From: Halobacillus faecis
Lineage (GTDB): Bacteria; Bacillota; Bacilli; Bacillales; Halobacillaceae
Length of the DNA: 64,000 nucleotides
Direction: 5' to 3'
Assembly (NCBI RefSeq): GCF_007991335.1
Contig: NZ_BJYD01000006.1
Span: forward strand, 201,073 to 265,072
Shown here piece after piece: positions 1-8,022 of this stretch. The stretch's first letter is position 1, and every line of letters starts with the position of its first letter. Below the pieces are notes generated by a model. The model saw nothing but the letters and a program-made list of their open reading frames with translations, ran no database searches and had not been told where the DNA came from. Both the position numbers and the translations under genes were made by a program.

Positions 1-574
1 AATAACTCTTCTCACTGCTCAATTTTTTCTTAACAAAAGCTAACCGATGAGAGTCTGTGGCTGAAGCTTGGACAAGATTAGTTTAAAAGTCGAGGTGAAC
101 CCCCGTAAGCACGGGACGACTACCCTCTTTTGCTGCTGCGAAAAGTGTTTGGCGAACGATCTCTACCAAGTCCTCCCCGTTCATAAAAATGGCTCCTGTC
201 GATTCGAATTCCGCCATGTCGAGGTATTCATCGGTAGAGAGTGCGCTTAAAGAAGACTTGACTTCCTCAGATTCGATCAGCATACAACCGGCGGCTTTTT
301 TCATGTGAACAGGTCCGGGCATTTTCTTTACTAAATCCTGAAGTAAAGCCGCCGGTAGTACACTAGAACCTATATCAATCGATTCGCACCCTTCTTCAAA
401 AGGTATGACTTTCTTTATCATAAGTTCTCCATCACTTCCGGTCAGAACAACTTCCCTTTCTCTGACCTCCAATTTTATACCATTCAAGACCGGAAGCACA
501 CTCTTTTTACTAAGGACAGAGGCTGCTTCAGACACAGCATCCTTCAGTCTTCCTTTATGTATTCGGAATTCCAT
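1..574 (-). pseudogene. dnaN: DnaN-like sliding clamp paralogue, interrupted by an in-frame stop and cut by the window edge
   Basis: The first 163 codons read as the N-terminal domain of the DNA polymerase III beta clamp: start MEFRIHKGRLKDAV, then SVLPVLNGIKLEV and SRPVLTGVHLDF. A TAA codon (83-85) then stops the frame. Reading on in the same frame gives the clamp signature ATDSHRLAF, so the gene continues to the window edge with one nonsense codon where clamps usually have a polar residue in the short loop before that motif. A normal clamp has about 380 residues. AGGAGG lies 8 bases before the ATG. A LexA-type box lies upstream. It may be a recent pseudogene, a split gene, a read-through gene or a base error. 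The main dnaN is expected elsewhere by oriC, so this is probably an accessory copy. Confidence 0.8.
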
Positions 575-613
575 ATCATGAACCTCCTATCTTTCTACAC
601 TCTACATTCTACA

Positions 614-627
614 CGAACATACGTTTG
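614..627 (-). promoter_or_regulatory. LexA (DinR) SOS box upstream of the clamp paralogue
   Basis: On the minus strand the site reads CAAACGTATGTTCG, and on the plus strand CGAACATACGTTTG. This fits the Bacillus LexA consensus CGAAC-RNRY-GTTYC/G at all but the last position. It is 40 bases upstream of the clamp start, in the only intergenic space before it, so it should overlap the promoter. The consensus is established knowledge; binding here is inferred. Confidence 0.72.
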
Positions 628-640
628 TACTTCTAATCTA

Positions 641-675
641 AAAAAGAACTTTCTATTTTTGAATAGAAAGCTCTT
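641..675 (-). terminator. Rho-independent terminator of the Nudix gene
   Basis: On the minus strand GAGCTTTCTATT pairs with AATAGAAAGTTC across a short CAAA loop and is followed by TTTTTT. It lies just downstream of the Nudix stop codon and separates that gene from the clamp paralogue, which therefore needs its own promoter. Confidence 0.8.
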
Positions 676-701
676 CTCTATTTTATATCCTATTTAGATG
701 A

Positions 702-1169
702 TTACCCTACAACCGGCGGCATCCGTTTTTTCGTTACATCATGGATCACTTGCTGATGATCACGAAATATGTATTTCGGAAGATCATCAAGATCAAAAAA
801 ATGATGACTCAATGATTCATCGTTCTCTTTTACCAGTTCCCCTTCATAGGAGCGGCAACTAAAACAAATCTCTACGATAGCCGCCTGATCTCCATTCGGA
901 AAAACTTTATGCTTATGAGGTCCTGAATAGATACCGAAGAAGTCCATTTCTTTTAACTCCAAGCCCGTTTCCTCATAGACTTCTCTTCTCGCAGTATCTT
1001 GAACGGACTCATCCAGTTCCATAAAACCACCAGGAAGGCCCCAACTTTTCGAATCTGCCCTCAATTGCAATAATAATTCGTTCTTTTCATTAAAAACGAG
1101 CGCTCCCGCAACGACCATCAAGACTTTCTCATGGCCGACCATGGAGCGTAAATGACGAATATAATCCAT
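702..1169 (-). CDS. Nudix hydrolase
   Basis: A 155-residue protein with a full Nudix box: the glycine of GGFMELDES, then ARREVYEETGLEL (pattern GX5EX7REUXEEXGU) at about residues 46-68. Nudix enzymes hydrolyse nucleoside diphosphates linked to another group, using Mg2+ bound by the REVYEE glutamates. It is probably cytosolic, with no signal peptide. The substrate cannot be read from sequence. AAAGGGAG precedes the ATG. It follows a small gene on the same strand by 14 bases, so the two are probably co-transcribed. Confidence 0.88.
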   Translation of the reverse strand: MDYIRHLRSMVGHEKVLMVVAGALVFNEKNELLLQLRADSKSWGLPGGFMELDESVQDTARREVYEETGLELKEMDFFGIYSGPHKHKVFPNGDQAAIVEICFSCRSYEGELVKENDESLSHHFFDLDDLPKYIFRDHQQVIHDVTKKRMPPVVG

Positions 1170-1183
1170 AGCTGTCTCCCTTT

Positions 1184-1444
1184 TTATGAAGATTCTCTTA
1201 ATCCGCTCTTTCGCACGTCGACTTTCTGCATCCGTCCGGCTACACGATACTCATTCGTATTTAAGCGGAAGTAATGACGAGCACCTGTATAAGTGGTGTA
1301 CCAAAGGTTATTAATGATCACCATTTCTTTAGTTTTTTCATCCTTCTGAATCGGATGGAAAGAAGACCCGAACCGTTCATCTTTCCGTTCAATGACTCCA
1401 AGCCTACCTTCTTCATCTAACCATATCGCTAAAATACCATGCAT
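1184..1444 (-). CDS. Conserved-type small protein of unknown function
   Basis: An 86-residue soluble protein, rich in charged residues and without transmembrane segments. It begins MHGILAIWLDEEGRLGVIER, which suggests a short beta-rich domain. A GGGGGCGG stretch precedes the ATG at suitable spacing, and the stop lies 14 bases before the Nudix gene, which suggests an operon. I do not recognise the family. Codon use resembles that of its neighbours. Confidence 0.6.
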   Translation of the reverse strand: MHGILAIWLDEEGRLGVIERKDERFGSSFHPIQKDEKTKEMVIINNLWYTTYTGARHYFRLNTNEYRVAGRMQKVDVRKSGLRESS

Positions 1445-1745
1445 CTCTTCCGCCCCCTTATTTAAATTTGATCGACTGTTCGCCGACCAAGTTCATCAAC
1501 TATAATGGTTCCTATGTTTTAAGTACCACTTCAAGGGGATGAACCTCAGAAACCTGATCAGAAAAAATCCACCGCCTGGTTCAACGAGAAGGAGATCACT
1601 ATGGCTTCCATCATCTCCCATAAAACTAAGATATGCCCTGATTATCGGATCGTAGTTTCTGGATGTTAAGCCCGTGCGCTACAATTCTTCACCGACTTTT
1701 CACCATTACTCGTAAAAAAGGATTGCGCTCTTTCTTTCCTATACA
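1445..1745. other. Intergenic stretch without a convincing gene
   Basis: About 300 bases between a small minus-strand gene and a possible 43-codon frame. A 22-codon plus-strand frame starts near 1600 after AGAAGGAGAT, but its product is short and featureless. The region has frequent stops in all frames and looks like decayed coding sequence. Nothing else is recognised. Confidence 0.4.
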
Positions 1746-1877
1746 TCAAGAATAGCGATTATTCGTAATAATCACCTCAGGTAGTGGAATGATTTCCTCT
1801 ACGACTTCAGATGGATAAAAACCTCTACCTACAGGATGATCGAGGAGCTTAACCCCCCCTAACAATTCCCATTCCAT
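1746..1877 (-). CDS. Possible 43-residue protein or gene remnant
   Basis: An open frame of 44 codons starting MEWELLGGVKLLDHPVGRG and ending in TGA. The composition (GRGFYPSEVVEE, then IIPLPEVIIT) looks protein-like rather than random, but the ribosome site is weak (AGAAGG 11 bases before ATG) and the start overlaps the 5' leader of the plus-strand gene. It may be the N-terminal piece of a longer gene that has decayed. I do not recognise the family. Confidence 0.3.
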   Translation of the reverse strand: MEWELLGGVKLLDHPVGRGFYPSEVVEEIIPLPEVIITNNRYS

Positions 1878-1929
1878 GAAACGTAATACCTTCTATTTCC
1901 GTAACTATAGAAGAAAGGAAGGGGTACCC

Positions 1930-2364
1930 ATGTATTTTCCATCAAAAAAAGACGTCTTTCACACGATCACCATCTGGGGCGTCGTCCTGTTTATTGTTTT
2001 CATCTATGCCTTTGGAGGGGAGCCCACCGGTTTTCAACTCATTTCTTACCGTGACCCATTAGGTTATGTATTAGGAGGTCTGACTATTGGCGTTTTAGTG
2101 TGGATCTGGTTCCATACCGGATATAAAGTGGAAAATCAAGAACTTCTCATCCATTCCGGCCCCTTAAGAAAACGCATAAACATCATGAACATCACAAAAA
2201 TCAAAACCACAAAAAGCCTGATGTCTTCACCCGCTTTGTCTTTAGAAAAACTGGAGATCTTTTATGGAGATTACAAGTCCACGTTCATCTCCCCACAGGA
2301 TGAACAAAGGTTTGTACATGCGCTATTAGAAAAGAACCCTCAAATAGAAATCATCCGGCACTGA
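1930..2364 (+). CDS. Bacterial PH-domain membrane protein (YyaB/bPH_4 type)
   Basis: A 144-residue protein with two N-terminal membrane segments (VFHTITIWGVVLFIVFIYAF and LGYVLGGLTIGVLVWIWF) followed by a small PH-like domain. The stretch MNITKIKTTKSLMSSPALSL with LEIFYGDY is typical of the bPH_4 family, which includes B. subtilis YyaB. The start at 1930 is preferred to an upstream ATG at 1876 because GGAAGGGG sits just before it. Function is unknown; these domains are presumed to face the cytosol. It is a single-gene unit on the plus strand. Confidence 0.75.
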   Translation: MYFPSKKDVFHTITIWGVVLFIVFIYAFGGEPTGFQLISYRDPLGYVLGGLTIGVLVWIWFHTGYKVENQELLIHSGPLRKRINIMNITKIKTTKSLMSSPALSLEKLEIFYGDYKSTFISPQDEQRFVHALLEKNPQIEIIRH

Positions 2365-2568
2365 GAAACTGAAGTCACACGTTTCTTTCCTAATTGGATA
2401 AGGTGGCTCGCAGGTAGACGTCCTCCACAGAACATTGACTTTTCACGGGCCTAAAAACTTTCCCGTGATAAACTAGTGAAGCACAAGGCCCTGCCTGCTT
2501 ATGGACAGACGCTTCCTGGAATATAGAATGTTTGATATGGGTGGACAATTGATCTATTATTCATATTT

Positions 2569-3120
2569 TCATGACTGCATACGTGGGATGCTTCCCAATG
2601 GTAGATCTTCCAGCTTCGTATATGTATTCGCACGACCTTCTTTATAAACTCTGACCTGGTCCACCTCAAACGCTGGGAAAGGACGAAACTCCTTGTCTCC
2701 GGCCTCAGCCATATCGACCAGGTCTTCTTTAGATAAACCATATGTCGTCTTTGCGAGCGTCAAATGAGGGACGAAATGTTTCAGCTCAAAATAATCATCC
2801 ACCTGCTTTGAAGTGGGTTCAGCGATTTGGACCATTTGTTTATGTAAGTCATAGATTTTTTCTGAACGAATACTCAAATAAAGCACGTCTTCTCCAAAAA
2901 AAGCGGGTCCTCCTAATTGGACACGAAAAGGATTGGTTCTCCAGCACGCTTCTTTTACTTGGTCCAACCATTTCCTGTCAGGGGTCAGACCTCCTTGAGC
3001 CTTTAACGTGATATGAGGTTCGACAACTTCTGTGATCGTATTTCCGCTCCACTTTTTTTGAAAGTGGATGACTTTCGCTTTGAAATCTTCCGGTGGGACC
3101 ACTCCAATGAAATGCTGCAT
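2569..3120 (-). CDS. 2H phosphoesterase family protein (LigT/YjcG-like)
   Basis: A 183-residue protein with the two HxTL motifs of the 2H phosphoesterase/2'-5' RNA ligase superfamily: PHITLK near residue 36 and PHLTLAK near residue 119. The two histidines form the catalytic pair in characterised members, which act on cyclic or 2'-5' phosphodiesters of RNA or nucleotides. No signal peptide is present. The ribosome site is AGGGAGAG. A tiny gene lies just upstream on the same strand. The true substrate is not predictable. Confidence 0.82.
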   Translation of the reverse strand: MQHFIGVVPPEDFKAKVIHFQKKWSGNTITEVVEPHITLKAQGGLTPDRKWLDQVKEACWRTNPFRVQLGGPAFFGEDVLYLSIRSEKIYDLHKQMVQIAEPTSKQVDDYFELKHFVPHLTLAKTTYGLSKEDLVDMAEAGDKEFRPFPAFEVDQVRVYKEGRANTYTKLEDLPLGSIPRMQS

Positions 3121-3148
3121 GTTTCTCTCTCCCTACTCAGGTACGTAT

Positions 3149-3238
3149 TTATATCTCGTCACAAACGAAGATCCCATCAAGCCCGTGATAAACAGACTTA
3201 AACCTAAAAGACTGCTCACAACATTTGCATCGTGTCAT
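3149..3238 (-). CDS. 29-residue cysteine-rich micro-protein
   Basis: A very short frame starting MTRCKCCEQSFRFKS and ending FVCDEI, preceded by a near-perfect AAGGAGGTGG ribosome site eight bases from the ATG. The CKCC and the later C could bind zinc. It lies 28 bases upstream of the 2H phosphoesterase gene on the same strand and is probably co-transcribed. It could also be a truncated zinc-ribbon protein. The strong ribosome site is the main evidence. Confidence 0.45.
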   Translation of the reverse strand: MTRCKCCEQSFRFKSVYHGLDGIFVCDEI

Positions 3239-3322
3239 CGTCCCCACCTCCTTATCTTTATTACGATGAAGTGGCCCGGAAGTTTCATAGATTGGAAAAC
3301 AGAAAAACATGACTTATCCTCT

Positions 3323-4282
3323 TCACCCACCAATCCCGCTTCCTTCAACCACCTTTTCAGATGATAGATTCGTCCACTCTTCTACCGGCATGTCCGGGTG
3401 CTTTTCCATAAACTTTTCCATAATTTGATAACCAATTCGATAAACAGCCCTTGGCGCAATATCCTGTTCTGGGTAACCATAAAAAAAGTCGCCAATGATC
3501 CGCGGGTCTTCAGAATCCGCATATTCAAGAAAAAGGTCCACGGTTTCTGATTTATACCTCCCCCGCAATGGCTCCGTAAAAGAACTCTCCCCTTCTGGAT
3601 AGACTTGATTTGCAAAAAACTCTGCTTTCCCTTCGACTACTGCATTCTCCCGAAGCGTATAACGCGGTTCATTCCTTTCGTTATAAACCGTATGGTGGTA
3701 TTCATGTGCAATCAGCTGTTTCAATTCTACTTCAGAAAAATTACGCCCTATCGTAATCAACATGAACTCTTCATTCCAGGTCACTCCAGATAGGTCATCG
3801 ACACGACCCATACCGAACGTATTGTCCGGGTTGGTGGGAAAGACATGGATATCCTTATCCCCACCTGGAAGCAGATCTACAGAATTTCGGATTGCCTTTT
3901 GAATGGTTTCCAGAATCATAGCCTCTTCCTGCTCTAAATACACCAACGTCTTCTCCAGGGAACTTTTATTATCAGGAGGTATGAAATGCCAGTCCTCCGC
4001 GCTGACGAGCGAATACCCTTCGTTTTCTCCGAATGCCTGAGTGCGGAATGATTCTAGCACCGTGGAATGATAGACATCCTTTAAATCACACGTATCCATT
4101 GCCTCTAAATAATCGCCGTACTCTTCTTCATATGTAATGATTTCAAAATCCTGGTCTTTGTAGGAAAAAAACTTCGGATCTTCTTCCACGTCCGCTTTTT
4201 CCTCGACAGAACAACCAGCAAGGACCCCCAGCCAAACAACCAGCCCGGTCATAAATATCCTTATGGTGGTCATCTTATTCAT
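3323..4282 (-). CDS. DUF2268-type zinc protease lipoprotein
   Basis: A 319-residue protein with a lipoprotein signal peptide (lipobox LAGC at about residue 24). The middle contains LIAHEYHHTVYNER, an HExxH zinc-binding site, followed about 20 residues later by ENAVVEGKAEFFA, whose glutamate may be the third ligand. This arrangement matches DUF2268 predicted Zn-dependent proteases. It should be anchored on the outer face of the membrane. GGAGGAAG precedes the ATG. No substrate can be inferred. Confidence 0.82.
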   Translation of the reverse strand: MNKMTTIRIFMTGLVVWLGVLAGCSVEEKADVEEDPKFFSYKDQDFEIITYEEEYGDYLEAMDTCDLKDVYHSTVLESFRTQAFGENEGYSLVSAEDWHFIPPDNKSSLEKTLVYLEQEEAMILETIQKAIRNSVDLLPGGDKDIHVFPTNPDNTFGMGRVDDLSGVTWNEEFMLITIGRNFSEVELKQLIAHEYHHTVYNERNEPRYTLRENAVVEGKAEFFANQVYPEGESSFTEPLRGRYKSETVDLFLEYADSEDPRIIGDFFYGYPEQDIAPRAVYRIGYQIMEKFMEKHPDMPVEEWTNLSSEKVVEGSGIGG

Positions 4283-4362
4283 TCAAGCTTCCTCCGTTTC
4301 TCCTGTAGAAATGATGCCGCCTAGAACAGGATGACAGGAAAGTTGTGACTGAAGCGTGATTC

Positions 4363-5229
4363 CTATCCGACCTTCAAATCACCTGAACTTGTCTCAGCCG
4401 TTAGATGGTACTCGCCATCCGCTTTTGTCCCCCGCACTTCATTGTCCTTTTTCACTTCATAGTCAAGACATGTCCAGTTAATCTCTGCTTCTCCCGAATT
4501 TGATAGATAATCGAGTTTACAAGAGGCCGGTTCTTCTTCATAGAATAAGCGGATATCCCCGCTTGAAGTAGAAGCTCTCACATCTCCCAGCATCTTTGCT
4601 GCCTGGATGCGAATTTCTCCAGACGAGGATCCGAACACACCTGTCCCGTAATTAAACTTCTCCCCAAACAATTCCCCGCTGCTTGTATGAATGTCTGAGT
4701 TCCCGCTCTGTACCCTTTTCAGTAAAACATCACCACTGGACGTTTGGATTTGCAAGTTCTCTTGAACGACATCCGCCATGGTCACATCCCCCGAACTTGA
4801 GGTAAGCGTAGAATGGTTGATTCTTAAACCTTCGACATCGATGTCAGCCGAGGACGTTTCTATCATGAAAGAACCAAGGGTTTCCGCTGGAACTTCGATG
4901 AATAGTTTCATATTTTTCCGCATTTGAATGCCGAACCGAGTCTTTTCCTCATTCACTCTCAAGGTCAAGTTCCCCCCCTGTCGATCATGGGAAAGAGTAA
5001 AGTGCTCCTTGTCTTTTTCATAGATGGTTCCGGATAAGGTCACACTCCACCCCTCACGGTCCACCTTCACCACTTCCACATCCACAGACGTCGATTCGAC
5101 CTGTAGATTCTTAATTTCACCCGCAAATTTTTCCTGCTTATGTAGATGATAGGTCTTTTCTCCATTCGATCGTTGGTAGAGAAGTGTTATACCGACCATC
5201 GCTATGATCAAGATTAGTATAAGTTCCAT
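4363..5229 (-). CDS. DUF4097 (LiaG/YvlB-like) beta-repeat protein with N-terminal anchor
   Basis: A 288-residue protein: one N-terminal membrane segment (MELILILIIAMVGITLLY), then a beta-solenoid with repeats such as TSSGDV, TSSGEL, SSSGEI and STSSGDI, the hallmark of DUF4097. In B. subtilis these proteins (LiaG, YvlB) occur with envelope-stress systems. The ATG at 5229 follows AAAGGAG. A longer reading from TTG 5295 has AGGAGG only 3 bases away, which is too close. The repeat domain should lie outside the membrane. Function is unknown. Confidence 0.78.
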   Translation of the reverse strand: MELILILIIAMVGITLLYQRSNGEKTYHLHKQEKFAGEIKNLQVESTSVDVEVVKVDREGWSVTLSGTIYEKDKEHFTLSHDRQGGNLTLRVNEEKTRFGIQMRKNMKLFIEVPAETLGSFMIETSSADIDVEGLRINHSTLTSSSGDVTMADVVQENLQIQTSSGDVLLKRVQSGNSDIHTSSGELFGEKFNYGTGVFGSSSGEIRIQAAKMLGDVRASTSSGDIRLFYEEEPASCKLDYLSNSGEAEINWTCLDYEVKKDNEVRGTKADGEYHLTAETSSGDLKVG

Positions 5230-5314
5230 AATCCATAACTCCTTTATCTTTCTTATGACTTCAGCCTCCCCTAAAAATTCGACAAAACTTTCCAATTACC
5301 TCCTAACAATAGTA

Positions 5315-5344
5315 AAAATCCCTGGTCCATAATGACCAGGGATT
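5315..5344 (-). terminator. Terminator of the crtQ-crtO transcript
   Basis: A perfect hairpin: AATCCCTGGTC pairs with GACCAGGGATT across a six-base loop, followed on the minus strand by TTTT. It lies just past the end of the acyltransferase gene. Confidence 0.85.
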
Positions 5345-5396
5345 CGAATTTTATCGTTCTCTATATGTGTTTGGTATTAACGTCCTCCACTCGTAT

Positions 5397-5876
5397 TCAA
5401 TGTCCTTTAACTCGTGGGCAATGTCCTCTATCGCTTGAAAACACACGATCTTTCACTCTCATCAACCGAACGCGGTTATACCTTTGAACGATAATAAAAG
5501 GAAGGTTGAACAATAGGGCATAAGCGACCATGATCCAGCCGGCCCAAGGCGGGTTGAATAAGAAGAAAAAAGGAGCAGCGAGCATTTGTATCCAGTGGGA
5601 GAGCTCCGATCGATTCGTCTGCTTTTCGAAACGCTCCCATTGGGACGGACTTCGCAAATGAGCCGCTGACTTTTCCCTTCGAAACCACTTTCGCGCTTCA
5701 GGGAGCCGGTCTTTCCACTTTTTCACACCCAGATGTTCATAAACTTTATCCTGCGATTCCCACCTTTTTACACGGTATAATCCAGCGAAGGCATTCACAA
5801 AAGGATCTGGCACAATTGAGACGAGACTGCTCACGCCAAGATGGATGCACAGCCAGGCGACTACATTAGCGAACAT
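5397..5876 (-). CDS. crtO: Glycosyl-4,4'-diaponeurosporenoate acyltransferase (CrtO-like)
   Basis: A 159-residue membrane protein with an N-terminal hydrophobic segment, the stretch LYRVKRWESQDKVYEHLGVK-KWKD-LPEA, and two hydrophobic segments near the C-terminus. Length and layout fit CrtO, which esterifies the glucose of glycosylated C30 carotenoid acids with a fatty acid (last step of staphyloxanthin-type pigments). Its ATG overlaps the stop of crtQ (TAATG), so translation is probably coupled. The other carotenoid genes (crtM, crtN, crtP) are not in the window. Confidence 0.83.
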   Translation of the reverse strand: MFANVVAWLCIHLGVSSLVSIVPDPFVNAFAGLYRVKRWESQDKVYEHLGVKKWKDRLPEARKWFRREKSAAHLRSPSQWERFEKQTNRSELSHWIQMLAAPFFFLFNPPWAGWIMVAYALLFNLPFIIVQRYNRVRLMRVKDRVFSSDRGHCPRVKGH

Positions 5877-6949
5877 TAGGAGGGACTCCTTTTCTTATCA
5901 ACAATCGAACGTCCTTTCCATGTTGTTTCCTTCATGAAAAAGGTCTTCCACAAAGAGTAGGCAAAAACGAACAGAAAAAAGAAAAAGTGCAGCGGAAACA
6001 GGAGCACATCAAACCACCGGAAGTTCCCGATTTCTTTCCACGTCCGGTACAACCAAACAGCTAAAGCCATATACCCAAGTAAACCCCACCAGCCCAGACC
6101 AGGAAGGTTTACCAGAAAGGAGAAAACGGCCGTAAGCCACACGACATTTGCAAGCGTCATGATGGGGGACGCTGTTTTCGCCCCTGTTGAAAAGCTTTTG
6201 GCCCACCCTTGAATCACTTGTTTCAAATCAGCGTCATACATTCGCATATTCAAAACACCGCGCCCGCTATAGGCTTGTGTTTTTAACCCTTGAGAAGATG
6301 CCATTCTTGTAAACGCCAGGTGTTCGACAATCTCTCCCCGAATGGCCTCATGACCTCCAAGCTTCCAATAGGTATCCGCGCCGATAACCAAGCAAGGGCC
6401 GAATCCGCCTTGTGTTCCGAGTTTGTCCTTGAGAACAGTCGTCAAACCGGAAGATGCCATAACGACCAGATGAAAAACACCGGATAATTTTTCCCAAAAC
6501 GAGCGCATCTCATGATAAGGATGAACGGTCATGACCGTTTCTTCACCGTCAAAAGCTCTCACCAAACGCTCCGCTCCTCCCTCTGAAAACCATGTATCCG
6601 CATCAAGGAAAACGAGCGTCTTTCCTTTCGCTGCTTTCGCCCCGTTATAACAGGCCCAGGACTTGCCCATCCAACCAGGAGGCAAAGGTGGGTTGTCCAC
6701 GACTTTCACACCAAAACACTCCACCACTTTTCTCGTCTCGTCCTCTGAATCGTCGTCCACCACAATGACCTCACGATGATGGCCCTTTGAAAGTAAAGTC
6801 GGTATCAGGCGCTTCAAGTTTTCCTCCTCGTTCCTCGCTGGGATGATCAATGTGTACATCTCTGTATTCTTACGTTTTTCTATAGGAAACGATAATTTAT
6901 GCCAGAACAGGAGAAAGGTTGATAAAACAGCCAGAATCATCACCCACAT
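5876..6949 (-). CDS. crtQ: 4,4'-diaponeurosporenoate glycosyltransferase (CrtQ-like)
   Basis: A 357-residue family-2 glycosyltransferase. It has a first membrane segment, then the GT-A core with IPARNEEENL, VVDDDSED and the metal-binding FLDADTWF, and two to three C-terminal membrane segments. Such proteins add glucose to the carboxyl end of C30 carotenoids at the membrane. The start at 6949 (MWVMILAVL) follows GGGAGGTGATC; an upstream GTG at 6982 lacks a site. Upstream, TATAAT is present on this strand at about 6996-7001. Pigment made by such genes protects against oxidation and light. Confidence 0.85.
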   Translation of the reverse strand: MWVMILAVLSTFLLFWHKLSFPIEKRKNTEMYTLIIPARNEEENLKRLIPTLLSKGHHREVIVVDDDSEDETRKVVECFGVKVVDNPPLPPGWMGKSWACYNGAKAAKGKTLVFLDADTWFSEGGAERLVRAFDGEETVMTVHPYHEMRSFWEKLSGVFHLVVMASSGLTTVLKDKLGTQGGFGPCLVIGADTYWKLGGHEAIRGEIVEHLAFTRMASSQGLKTQAYSGRGVLNMRMYDADLKQVIQGWAKSFSTGAKTASPIMTLANVVWLTAVFSFLVNLPGLGWWGLLGYMALAVWLYRTWKEIGNFRWFDVLLFPLHFFFFLFVFAYSLWKTFFMKETTWKGRSIVDKKRSPS

Positions 6950-7047
6950 TCCGATCACCTCCCTATGTACTTCCATTGTCACCTCAGAAACACTTGATTA
7001 TACAAGGACAAGACCGGGTACAATGGTTATTAAAAAAAGAGGGTTCA

Positions 7048-7929
7048 ATGATGCTTAAGTTATGGATGGCACGATTACTGCGACTTTTCCCCAATCAGGC
7101 AGAAAGAAACCTGATGGTCCCGTTTCGATATGTACATAAGAAAGTAGACCTGGTCGTCGATACAAAGGTGAAACCGACGCCCATCAGCTTATACTATCCG
7201 GCTGCAGCTGATGGAAAAAGGTTCCCCGTTTATATGAACATGCACGGAGGCGCCTTCATCATGAATGAAAAAAGAATGGACGATCCGTACTGCCGTTTCC
7301 TTGCGAATGAAACAGGGTGCGTCATCGTCAATGTCGACTATGCAAAGGCGCCTGAATACCCTTTTCCAAAACCTGTGGAGCAGTGCTACGAGATTTACCA
7401 ATGGCTGAAGACCCATGCAAAAGAACTTCAGCTTGATGCCGATCAAATGATGGTCGGCGGACAAAGTTCAGGAGGGAATATGGCTGCTGCCCTTTGTCTT
7501 CTCTTAAAAGAGCGCTCCGAAAGACAGCCGCTTCTGCAAGTGCTGTCCTATCCGATGCTCGACTTCGTCACTCCACACAGTGATAAACCGGAACCGGATA
7601 AATGGCGGGCGAAGTATCCAGAGGCTGCTCATTTCCTCAACTATTGTTACGTTCCGGAAAAAAATCAGGCAGAGCACCCGCTCGCTTCTCCAGTGAAAGC
7701 AAAAAAGGTGGAGGGACTGGCCCGGGCGCTTTTCATTATTCCCGAATACGATGCTTTTACTATGGAAGGGAAAGCTTACGCAGAAAAATTGAAACAAGCG
7801 GATGTTGACGTAGACGTCAACGTTTTTGAAGGCTGCTGCCACGCTTTCACCCATCAGGGACCGCGGAATCAAGCAGAAGAAGCCTGGCGGATCATTTCAA
7901 AAACGATGCGTCAGGTCACAGAATCGTAA
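7048..7929 (+). CDS. Alpha/beta hydrolase, HSL-type esterase
   Basis: A 293-residue enzyme of the hormone-sensitive lipase/arylacetamide deacetylase group: oxyanion motif MHGGAF, nucleophile elbow GGQSSGGN (serine near residue 141), acid in IIPEYDAFT and histidine in GCCHAFTHQG. It hydrolyses carboxyl esters of unknown nature in the cytosol. The start is one of two adjacent ATGs (7048, 7051) after AGAGGG. The gene diverges from crtQ, and the two promoters share about 100 bases. Confidence 0.85.
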   Translation: MMLKLWMARLLRLFPNQAERNLMVPFRYVHKKVDLVVDTKVKPTPISLYYPAAADGKRFPVYMNMHGGAFIMNEKRMDDPYCRFLANETGCVIVNVDYAKAPEYPFPKPVEQCYEIYQWLKTHAKELQLDADQMMVGGQSSGGNMAAALCLLLKERSERQPLLQVLSYPMLDFVTPHSDKPEPDKWRAKYPEAAHFLNYCYVPEKNQAEHPLASPVKAKKVEGLARALFIIPEYDAFTMEGKAYAEKLKQADVDVDVNVFEGCCHAFTHQGPRNQAEEAWRIISKTMRQVTES

Positions 7930-7950
7930 CAAAACCAGACCGATTATCCT

Positions 7951-7979
7951 TTGCTCCCCCCTGCTTTTTCACTTATAAT
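7951..7979 (+). promoter_or_regulatory. Sigma-A promoter of the second hydrolase gene
   Basis: TTGCTC and a perfect TATAAT are separated by 17 bases. Transcription would begin near 7986, upstream of the TTG start at 8023. This argues against the longer reading frame that begins inside the promoter. Confidence 0.6.
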
Positions 7980-8022
7980 GACGATTAGTGTCGTATTGAG
8001 ATTTATTAAAGCAGGTGATCGA

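Noticed and set aside
68-250. Plus-strand 60-codon frame over the clamp paralogue
   Set aside because: It is the complement of conserved DnaN sequence, lacks a ribosome site and has a cysteine-rich, unnatural composition.
2499-2741. Minus-strand frame at the 3' side of the 2H phosphoesterase
   Set aside because: Overlaps the conserved gene in another frame; no ribosome site.
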